DNA of 64,000 bases from Ianthella basta. Its lineage: Eukaryota > Porifera > Demospongiae > Verongiida > Ianthellidae. Both the position numbers and the translations under genes were made by a program. Positions 10,686-19,673 of this stretch are shown piece by piece (the stretch's first letter is position 1; every line of letters starts with the position of its first letter). The notes under the pieces are model-generated. The model did not search any database. It was not told the origin of the DNA and worked only from the letters and a program-made list of their open reading frames with translations. The stretch covers positions 8,737,776-8,801,775 of the forward strand of contig OZ025868.1 in the NCBI GenBank assembly GCA_964019415.1, read 5' to 3'.

Positions 10686-11657
10686 ATGGACAACTCTTCC
10701 ACGAACAGCTCAGAAGCCCCCTTCGTGCCATCAGTCGGGCAGGACAATGCACTGTTCTTTATTATTGTTCTGGTCACCACGGGATTCAATTTCCTCATTG
10801 TTGCAGCCTTGATTGCAGATAGGAAGACTAATCGGTCCGTTCGAGTGATCCTTGTCAACCTCTTGCTCTCTGGTGTAGTTTCATCAATAGCGATCATCAT
10901 TTACGACTCTTTTGTGTTCTCTGATCTATTTGTAGCAGAAGGTTTCAGTTCTAATACACCATAGTGGCAAATTGTGGTGGTGACATTCTACTTTGGAGGA
11001 GCAGGGCGTGCGCTGTTTGCCACAATGTATGCTGTAACCATGTTTCTCCTCGTAAAATTCTGGGACAAACCTGTTATTCGACCCAAGTACACCAAATACT
11101 TCGTCATTTCAGCAGTTGCCATATGGATAGTTGCTTTCCTAGCAGCGTCTCCGCTCATATCAAGAGATATTGTCTATGACACTATCATAGAAAGCTGTAA
11201 CTGCTTTGTGTATTCCACCAGCTTTGTTGTGCTGCACAGCATTCTCTTCTCCATCCTCCCTGCTGTCATTTCACTGATTGTTCTCATTGTGACAGTCTAC
11301 TATTACAAGAGTTACACAATTGACAATAAAAGCAACGACAGAGCTTTAGCAGGACTCCTCAAGTTTGCCTTCTTCCTCCTGGTGGTGCAGACTGTTAACG
11401 TCATTGCTTATGTTCTCCTCCCAATCATGTACATTAATCTAGTCCATGCGTTGTTTGATGATACATACTTTTCATTTCGTTCTCTCTTTGATGCAATTCA
11501 CTTAACTGTGATCCCCACACCCATTTTCATTCTCATCTTTATCAAGCCAGTGCGTGACATGTTGACCCATTGGATGACCTGCAGCTGCTTTAGGCAGAAG
11601 CACACTGGCACTACTAAAGCATCAGATCATGGAGCAAGGATTACAAATAAATTGTGA
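10686..11657 (+). pseudogene. seven-transmembrane receptor copy 2, open except for one TAG
   Basis: Same 324-codon length as receptor 1 and nearly the same protein, starting MDNSSTNSS. The single break is TAG at 10962-10964, where receptor 1 has the first Trp of SSNTPWWQIV at the start of TM3. All seven membrane segments and the CSCFRQK tail are otherwise open. An ATG three codons further upstream (10677) is also in frame but is not shared with copy 1. The 3' flank is broken near 11735 by a LINE. It is either a very young pseudogene or a recoded or polymorphic gene. I cannot exclude a sequencing error. Confidence 0.85.
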
Positions 11658-11739
11658 ACTGCATGCTTGACAAAACCCTGAATCGTTTTGGTTGAGTGTG
11701 CATCTTGTTGTTATTTTATATAGTGGAGTTAGCGTTTAT

Positions 11740-12544
11740 ATAGAGTGGAGTTTGCGTCTTAGGGAAGAATAAAATGCATTTGAAGGGATGTGGGGAGAAG
11801 GAGATTGGCGATGCAGTGAAGGTGCATTCAGGGGTTTCAGAAGGGAGATCAAAAGGCGAAGTAGCGTAGATTATTGCGGGCGAAATGAGAGAGTGTCTAA
11901 AAGAGTAGTAGTGTGTGAGTGAAAGGTTTGTGAAGGTGCGAATTTGTTTCAAGAAAAAGTGAACCACATTCATACGAGTGTGTGCACCAATGAAAGACAG
12001 CAAGGAAGAGGAGAAAGACTGGCTCTACACGAGTTTGGAGGGTTTGTTGGCGACAGTGAAGAAGGATGACTGGCTAGTATTGATGGGGGATATGAATGGA
12101 AGAATGGGCATAGATTTGAAGACCTGCATGGGGAGAAGTGATAGGGAGACCATGGTGAGGAGACACAGAATGACAATGGCAGGAGACTTCTTGGGTCCTT
12201 TGCTACTAATGGCCTGACAATCATGAACGGGTGTTTTGAGCATAAAGATATTCACAAGTACACGTGGGAGAGTAGGTCAAGGCTTGCGTATCATCATCAA
12301 CTACTTTGCAGTAAGGAAGGCCCTTAGACAAACTGTGGCAGATGTAAAGGTCATATGAGGAGCTGAAGCTGGGAGTGATCATTACTTGGTCCTTATGAAG
12401 GTGAATTTAAGGTTGACTTGAAGAAAGAAGGAGGTAAGGGATGAGGGAAATAGGCTGAGACTAAGGTAGCTGAGGAATTGGGAGGTAAGAATGAGGTTCC
12501 AGACTGAGGTAAAAAAGCTGTTTGAGGAAGCTAGCGACCAATTA
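11740..12544 (+). mobile_element. RTE-like LINE, 5' (endonuclease) part, decayed
   Basis: The translated pieces match the better-preserved LINE at 48572-51563: the HLKGCGEKE-like stretch, the VCAPMKDS-like stretch and LVLMGDMNGRMG, an APE-endonuclease GDFN block. Several frameshifts are present. The element is split at 12544 by the CACTG-ended transposon and resumes at 15667. A 102-bp piece of the same LINE precedes the second copy of that transposon at 40871-40972. Confidence 0.75.
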
Positions 12545-12548
12545 CACT

Positions 12549-12995
12549 GCACCCATTAAGCTACTATACTGCTGTATGTATATTTGTGTGCATATAGTAA
12601 AAAGAGTATAATGTGAGGTATAATTATAATGCACATTTGTATGTTGTTAGTACTGTTCTAGCTATGGTGTACATGAAGCATGCAAGCCATTTTTACAGGC
12701 ATGGAGGGCATGGTTGTAAGTTAGCTATATTAGATGTCAGGTATATATGCAGCCATAGTTGTACTAGTATGCTCCTAAGTGGGCTCCGCTGTCATGCCGC
12801 TTCACTATCAGCTTACTGTACACAAAATGCCCTCCATTCTGTTCTCATGCCTGTAAATGGCTTGCATGACTCACGTACACCATAGCTAGAACAGTACTAA
12901 CAACATACAAATGTGCATAATATACCTCACAGTATATTCTCATTCTACTATATGCACACAAATATACATACAGCAGTATAGTAGTTTAATTCATG
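12549..12995. repeat. long inverted repeat (hairpin) inside the CACTG element
   Basis: The left arm, about 12549-12717 (AAGCTACTATACTGCTGTAT ... CCATTTTTACAGGCATGGAG), is the reverse complement of the right arm, about 12823-12995. In the second copy the arms are about 205 bp (40980-41190 and 41265-41475) with a loop near 75 bp. A diverged direct copy of the right arm and the sequence beyond it lies at 13810-14250. Confidence 0.75.
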
Positions 12996-13238
12996 AGCTT
13001 GCATGTGTGTAGTGACTGCATGCTGCATTCTAGTATTGCATTCTAGTACTAGTTCTTCTACTCATTCTGTAGCATGTGGAAGTCAGCAATGTACATGATT
13101 TGTGTATGCATGCACACACACACAGTAGCACACATGTACACCTTCCTGAAGTCTACATGCATGCATGGTGTGCATATAGGCAGATGAATGTCCACTGTTT
13201 GATTGATGCCTTGGAGTATGTGTAAAACGAAGTGTTTA

Positions 13239-15350
13239 CAGTGGAACCCCGCCTTGCGGACACCTGTCACGCAGATAAGTGTCCCCCGGCAAAAACACCC
13301 CCCCCCCCCCGAACCGTTTTCAGCAAGAGGCGCTTGTAACCGGTCCCCCACGGCAGGAAAGTGTTCCCCTGTACGAAATATGAAAGTCGAAGCTGGGGAC
13401 ACCGTAAATAAAGGAAAGTGGTGAACTGTATGGGGAAATGTGTGCAAATATACTGACGCCATCGCACAATCTGTACAAGAAGTAGCAGCAGCCCACAACG
13501 GCATAACGCCCATTACTCTTCGACGTAGAGTAGAAGTTGCATAATAGGCGGACCGAAGTGTATTAAAGTGGCGTATTAGGCGGACCAACTTCAGACGAAC
13601 AGTGGTTTTGTAATGACTGTGACTGTGAATTATCTTACTTATACTTTCCTAACCTAGCGATTCCAATCCAGATTTCAAACTATTCGACTTGCACTCATTC
13701 GCTATCAGTTTACTGTACACAAAATGCCCTTCATTCTGTTCTCATGCCTGCCTCCTCATGCCATGTATACTTTAAGGCATTCTTTAGAAACGCTAGCCAT
13801 CTGCTGTAAGGCATCTTCACTATCAGCTTACTGTACACAAAATGCCCTCCATTCCATTCTTGTGCCTGTAAATGGCTTGCATGCCTCAAGTACACCATAG
13901 CTAGAACAGTATTAACAACATACAAATGTGGATATACCTCACAGTATATTCTCATTCAACTATATGCACACAAATGTACGTACATACAGCAGTATAGTAG
14001 CTTAATTCATGAGCTTGCATGTGTGTACTGACTGCTGCATTCTAGTTTTGCATTCTAGTACTAGTTCTTCTACTCATTTTGTAGCATGCAGAAGTCAGCA
14101 ACGTACATGATTTGTGTATGCATGCACATGCAGAAGCACACATGTACACCTTCCTGAAGTCTACATGCATGCATGCACGGGATGCATATAGGCAGCTGAA
14201 TGTCCACAGTTTGATTGATGCCTGGGAGTATGTGCAAAGCAAATTGTTTATTTATCTTGCAGCATGCAAGTCAAGATAGGAGCAATGGGCAGCCCATCTC
14301 CAGTTCATCTTGCTAATTTATTCCATTGTATATTGTCTATTGTCCATTATGTCTTTGAATTTTATACCTGCTTGCATGGAAATTAGCTAGCGAGCTGTTA
14401 GCTATACATTCACTTGAAAGGAAGGTTAGCAATATTGTTATTAGCAATTATATTTAGCCGCTAAGCGTATACATCTGTCAGTCACTGTGAGCAGTTAGAC
14501 ATCGCTTCGCCTATAAACGTCCGGCCGGATCGTCAGGGGGACATCTTTAGCCCCCACCTCTCCAGCTGCGTCTGGGCTGGAGTAGTGCGCCGACATGCGT
14601 ACCATCATAGATCTTTGTGAGCAGAAATCGCTCCGCCTACGTAGTACCCGGAGGAAATCGTGAGGGGGGACGCTTATCGGTCGAGGGGGACATGATTCGG
14701 CAACGACCATTCTGCCGATAACCGTCCGGGGGTCCGAAAATGGCAAGAAACATTGCCGAAAACGGTCCGGGGGGACCGGTTTTGGGGGGGACTATTATCG
14801 GCACGACACACCCCTGAAATGCGGACACCTCGATTATGCGAACACTTTCTAAAATCCCAACGATTGGCCCTATTCTACTTGTATGAACTTCCCCTTGAAA
14901 TGCGGATACCCCGTTATTCCGTATTGCGGGCAGCGCCTTGTGTACCGCCCTATACAACCCTGTATCCCACCAGATAATCCGGACATTTCGATCAGCTGCC
15001 AGAAAATGGCCTCTCCCTGATTTGCACCGCTACAGCTGACAAGCGACAGGAACAGCACAGAAGTTGACGAGTACTGCAAATCGTCTATACTATGGGTTTT
15101 GAAAGTGTCTTTAACATGGGAAAGTTCAGTATGAACAGCTACCATTTAGAATCGTCAATGGTGCGTAAGTCGAGTACTCGAGCGAAGCACCTCTACCTTT
15201 ACAAATTCGTCTTATTTTGATACTTTTCATGCATGCTAGATGATTGTTTTAACATATGGGCTTATAAGCCGTACCTCTGAAATGCGAACACCCTATAATC
15301 AGAACACTTCTCTTGTTCCGAAGGGTGTCCGCATTATAGGGTATTCACTG
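13239..15350 (+). mobile_element. pogo/Tigger-like element, 2.1 kb, nested
   Basis: It starts CAGTGGAACCCC and ends in a diverged complement (GTATTCACTG), with TTA on both sides. The deletion form at 41717-41926 has perfect CAGTGGAACCCC / GGGGTTCCACTG ends. At 13452-13543 an open stretch reads SVQEVAAAHNG then TLRRRVEVA, resembling the psq-type helix-turn-helix of pogo transposases. The rest of the transposase is not seen. Internal sequence includes the duplicated hairpin arm and a GC-rich block (14480-14805). Confidence 0.55.
14480..14805. repeat. GC-rich block with tandem-like GGGGGAC motifs
   Basis: Base composition jumps well above its surroundings. Two related subunits begin GTGAGCAG...TCGC at about 14487 and 14611, each followed by a CGTNNGGGGGGACN-like stretch. 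Further GGGGGAC / GGTCCGGGGGG motifs follow to 14805. It has no coding logic in any frame. It is probably an unidentified repeat inserted in the pogo-like element. Confidence 0.45.
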
Positions 15351-15666
15351 TTACAGTATCATCTTGCAGCATGCAAGCCAAGATAGGAGCAATGGGTACG
15401 TAGCTCTTCATCTTGCTCCAGGGTGAAGTGACTTCCACAACATTATGTTCCTGGCCTAAAACGTACAGTACATTTGTACAGTTTGTATATGGCATCATGA
15501 ACATCAATATTGATATTATGAATATGATTATACATTCATTACTTGGGTTAACAGCGTTGAGTAAGTCTGTTAACTTTCAACTCTGTTAAACCATGTTAAG
15601 TAAGCTGTTGTTGCAAGTTAACAAGATCTTTTACAACTCTAAGTAACTAAGGCAGTTGGTGCAGTG

Positions 15667-16362
15667 TTAATTGAAGATGCAGAAGAGGTAAGGAAGGTAT
15701 TCAAAGGGGCAATCTTGGCAGTGACAGAGAGGGTAGTGGGCAGACAGAGATCAGGCAGACACAATTAAGAAAACAACAAGCTGGTGGAGCAATGATGTGG
15801 AGGAAGTAGTGAAGAGGAAAAAGCTGCTGTACATGCAGGAAGGCCCTAAATGATATATATATAAGACGGATGAGTCATGGAAGCTCAATAAGAAAGCAAA
15901 AAAAGAATGCAAAGCAGGTGGTGAGGGAGGCAAAAGAGAAAGATCTGATCAGAGAGGGGGAGATGCTGCTGAGGGACTACCTTGGCAATAGAAGGAGGTT
16001 TTGGCCGAAATTGAAAGGAGAGGAAAAGGGTGTGTCAGATATGTGACAATATTGAGACGAAAGATGGTGAATTGCTAACAGGAAAGAAATAGGCACAGAG
16101 AAGATGGAGACAACACTTCATCAAATTGTTCCAGAATGAAGAGGAGGACTGTGCAGGAGTGACAGAGAGCTAGGGATGAACCAAGCAATGGGATAGACAA
16201 CAGGATCTTGATGGAAGAGAAACCAGGAGGGCTATTGGGAAGCTAAGAAGTGGCAAAGCTGGAGGAGTTTATGATATCTGAGGTGAGATGTTGAAGGCAG
16301 GAGGAGAGGTGACAGTACAGTGGTTGACAGCAATCTTTATTGTAGCATGGAGGACAGGAATA
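15667..16362 (+). mobile_element. RTE-like LINE, middle part, continuing from 12544
   Basis: Translated pieces read DAEEVRKVFKGAILAVTERV and VTVQWLTAIFIV, matching the linker and start of the reverse transcriptase of the LINE at 48572 (TEKVVG, VVRWLHIIFNIV). Frames are broken. It stops abruptly at about 16362, before the catalytic RT motifs. The same segment lies at 42243-42890. Confidence 0.75.
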
Positions 16363-16434
16363 ACACCGAATATATATCTGTATAATCTCGTTCACAGGCC
16401 ACCACTTCCTCTTACAAAATGTCAAACTAACAGA

Positions 16435-16893
16435 TATAGTCTCGTTTCCAATCCACCATTTCCACTAACAAAATGGCCGTGGAAAAGGTGGTCTGGTATC
16501 TTTGGCCCGATTCCTTGGTTCTCGCCATCCTAAATAATTCTGGCCAATCAGATCGCTGCTTGGGCACGTGTCTACTGAAAACCACGCACGAACCTCGTAC
16601 GTGAAGCTGAATAGGGAGCAGTCTCAAGGTGTAAGTGACTGTTCTTCTTGGATTATGGATAGTCCACAATTGGGATCCAGTTCTGTGGCATATCCAGGAT
16701 CCATAAAAGAACGTTTGAGAGTCATCTCCTATATCTTCACATACGAAGCTCACGCATGGTTTTGTAAGCACATGATCAAGCGGTGATCTGATTGGCCAAA
16801 AGTATTTGAGATGCGTCAAGGTGAGCCAAGGAATGGACCTAAAGATACCAGATCACCTTTTCTGCGGCCATTTTGTTAGCAGAGGTGGTGGAC
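16435..16893. mobile_element. MITE with inverted repeats of about 140 bp
   Basis: The left arm (CACTAACAAAATGGCCG, AAAAGGTGGTCTGGTATCTT, TGGCCAATCAGATC) is the reverse complement of the right arm ending CGGCCATTTTGTTAGCAGAG at about 16885. There is no internal gene. A related left end (AGTCTCGT...CGGCCGCCATTTTTAATTG, GGTGGTCTGGTGT, TGGCCAATCAGAT) lies at 46692, next to a RecQ-like helicase fragment. The two may be non-autonomous and longer members of one family. Confidence 0.65.
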
Positions 16894-16944
16894 TAATATC
16901 TGTTATTCGCAAGTGCAATCAATTAGCCATGTCTGCACTCTGAC

Positions 16945-17345
16945 CCCTGTCTACACGTGCACTCTCAAACCATGAACCCAATCAGTTTATCCAATTAGGA
17001 GAGCCACTTTCATTCCCATTGCAGTCAGCTCATGCCACACAGGCACAATAATCAGGAGGCACAATTATATAGTACAAGGGACACCTTCACTGGCACCTGT
17101 ATATATCGAGACACATGTACAGGTCAAGTGAGTACGCTATGTATAGGTGATTAGATTATGTAGGCATGTTCAACAAAATTAATAGACAAGTCTATATAGG
17201 CATGTACACCTTCAGTGACAAAGAGGGAAACAAGGAACTGTGCATGTAATACAGTATAATAGCAGAAACATGCAATTAACACTATACAGAGACTTAGCAC
17301 AGTCTCATGTACCCAACATGTGGGTATTGAAAATTTTTTGTTCAG
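16945..17345. repeat. receptor 3' flank block, displaced part for receptor 2
   Basis: Matches 7835-8225 and 40195-40545 in order and orientation. It is the distal flank of receptor 2, pushed 5 kb downstream by the LINE/transposon nest inserted at about 11735. Confidence 0.75.
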
Positions 17346-19394
17346 GATACATTGCCGTTATGAATGATGATGATGGATACGGACAGAATGCATTTTGTGT
17401 ATTGGTACTAATTCTATAGAAAATGACTATAGCTATAGAAAATGACTAATATTATATACCAATGGTCTGATTGCAGGGTTGAGTAACTCTGCTACACGTG
17501 CACCATTTCAAAAATTGGCATAATTTCTGATCACAAGCTGGACATTGGACAAAATGGTAGGTTATGTATTTTAGGAGCAGTTAAATTCCCTGTACTTTCT
17601 GGCATAATGACAACAGTTACTGCATTCAGCACGGCTAGTCAACTAAGGTTTGGGAGTAAAGCATATTGTGTAAGCACCAGCAGAGGTATGCAGAAGTGAA
17701 TCCAGAAACATTGTGTGGTTTGCACATGCACCCAGGAAACTTGCAGCCTTTTGGCTTGATCCATGCATTCAGTAATACGAGCTGAATGCCCGCCCTACAG
17801 GCAGGTTCCAGCTTATCGCAAGCCAGTGAGTCGGTACCTTGCCAGTTTTGAACTATCTGCACAGGTAGCAACGGAGGCTGGCTGCTATAACGACGGTAGA
17901 GTTTAATTCGAACGTTTGCCGACAACGAATAAGATTTTCCCTAACCGTAAGTCCCAGAAACCAATAATTAAAAATGGCGTCTCGGCCCGCGGGAAAAAAG
18001 GAAGCGCTTTCTTCGGCTGCAGGGAAGCTAGGTGAACGACACCCCTCTAAGCTCATGTCCCCCCACTTCCTTAACTGGCATGCCTCGTATCAAGTACGCC
18101 AATGACAGGTAGTGGAAGGGCCAGTTGATAATGTTAAAAATGGCGTGTCGGCCCGCGGAGAATTGACGAAGGACGTCTCGCTTTTCGGCCGCAAGGCAGC
18201 TAAGCGAACGGCACCCCGCTAAGAACATGTCCCCCGAGTTCATCAACAGGCACGGAGCGTCTCGAGCCGATTCCCGGCAAGGCGCCGATTTTATGGCTGA
18301 ACAAACATACATCCAAATTCTAGATCCCGTGAATTATAGTAGGATGCACCAGGAATCATAAGCACAAAGGTTAACTATTATAATGATAAGCTTATATCAG
18401 TGTAGCAAGGTAACTTCATGAGCTTGGATTGGTTAGTACAATTCAATTTATGTTAGTGACTACTGTTGCCAATTGTTGTACAGCAGCAATTAAAATATAC
18501 CTAGCTATACCTACTATGGTTGCTTAGCAAAGTTTGTATTGATTTGCAGGCAAAATGGCAATTGCTCAAAATAGACAGCTAAAATGAGACCAGAAGGAAC
18601 TACCAGATGCTGTAGCAGCCGTTTCTGAGGGTAGAATGTCACTCATGACAGGTGGAAGCCAAGTATAGTGCAGAAGTTGATTGCAGTGGACAAAAGTCCC
18701 AATCCATTTAGGGGTCATCAACCAGCAGCAGGGAACAAGTGGTGGTCAAGCTCCTTGAAGTGACATCCCAGCTTGATCATGAGAAGGCCAGGGAGTTTGG
18801 CTGCTGCATGCACTAAAGAAAGGCTGAACCAGTGGCTAGCTAGCTATTCCGATTTTCAACAATTTCTACAGTTGCATGACATTGGAGATGACCTCAGGAT
18901 AGGCAGAGTGAAGGTAGACATACCATTTGAGATAAGGACTGGACAGGACTCCTTCGGATGGAGTAGTATGTGCCACCTGTGGAACTGATGAAGAGTGCAC
19001 ATGGATTTGCTGACTGTTGCTCTAATGGCATCATCTTTGTTGTGTAGCTAGGCCTAGCTATAGGACCATCAGAACATAGACCAACCATTTTGGAAGTTCG
19101 CTGAATGTTAAAGTTATGGTTGTAATCCTGGTCTTGCCACTTTAACGACGTTTAAATACAAGCACCTGAATTCCTAATGGCTGTCCCACTTTATGAAAAT
19201 TGTGGGAAGTAGGAAAAATGGCGGTCGCGACTAAGAGGTAGCGTCGCTAGGCAAACCTGACGCAATCCTTTATTTTGTTGCCACCTCTAGAGGAATAGAT
19301 TGCTTTCCGCTGTTCTCTTTGTTTCTTCGGCTTAAAATGCACCCTTCCCCGACTTTCTCTGGTTAATATTGGTTAATAGCGGTCCGAGATATTG
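17346..19394. other. intergenic, with one tandem duplication of about 160 bp
   Basis: Two diverged copies of a unit lie at about 17965-18090 and 18127-18260. Each has AAAAATGGCGTNTCGGCCCG, a TTCGGCNGCA core and a CATGTCCCCC end. A short Helitron-like 3' end on the minus strand (about 17780-17810) is possible. No gene is supported. This 3-kb stretch is missing in front of copy B, which joins the LINE directly to the promoter region at about 42890. Confidence 0.45.
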
Positions 19395-19432
19395 CGCAAT
19401 CACCCTAGCATGTGCCTTGTAGTGTACTGTTT

Positions 19433-19440
19433 TGACGTCA
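19433..19440. promoter_or_regulatory. consensus CRE upstream of copy A
   Basis: TGACGTCA, the full palindromic CREB/ATF site, lies about 235 bp before the ATG of copy A. It is conserved at 42935-42942 in front of copy B, and again in the inverted upstream copy at 21231-21238. Confidence 0.45.
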
Positions 19441-19588
19441 TAACCACACCTTCATCAACTTGTACCACCTGTACCTGTGTGTGTGTACTGCGGTGCATCA
19501 AAGGGACGCGTTGTGTAAGTGGTAGGAGTGGCCAACATACCAGTAAGTTCAAAAGGTGATTGTTACATTTTACTTCCGTGGGGATACG

Positions 19589-19616
19589 CAATATTCATGG
19601 TCATACATGAATATTG
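19589..19616. promoter_or_regulatory. palindrome in the copy A promoter
   Basis: CAATATTCATG and CATGAATATTG form perfect 11-bp arms around six bases, about 60-85 bp before the ATG. Copy B has the same palindrome at 43101-43128, with one change confined to the loop. An ATTAATAAAAG-like element (TAATAAAAG, about 19628) lies closer to the start codon. Confidence 0.5.
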
Positions 19617-19673
19617 TTTGGACACGCTAATAAAAGTGCTCTTTGACCACGCATCACTACTACTGTTGGGAAG

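Larger units (their letters stand above)
12545..15666 (+). mobile_element. CACTG-ended DNA transposon (CACTA/EnSpm-like), 3.1 kb
   Basis: The ends are CACTGCACC at the left and GGTGCAGTG at the right, flanked on both sides by TTA. Removing the element and one TTA rejoins the LINE reading frame (EEASNQLIEGAEEV when the second copy at 40973-42242 is used), so this is a clean insertion with a 3-bp target duplication. CACT-type ends and 3-bp duplications fit CACTA/EnSpm. No transposase is visible. It contains a long hairpin (12549-12995), a pogo/Tigger-like insertion (13239-15350) and a repeat of the hairpin's right side. Confidence 0.7.

Noticed and set aside
13058-13588. 176-codon minus-strand frame
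   Set aside because: It crosses the boundary of two nested transposons. The better reading is the plus-strand psq-like fragment at 13452.
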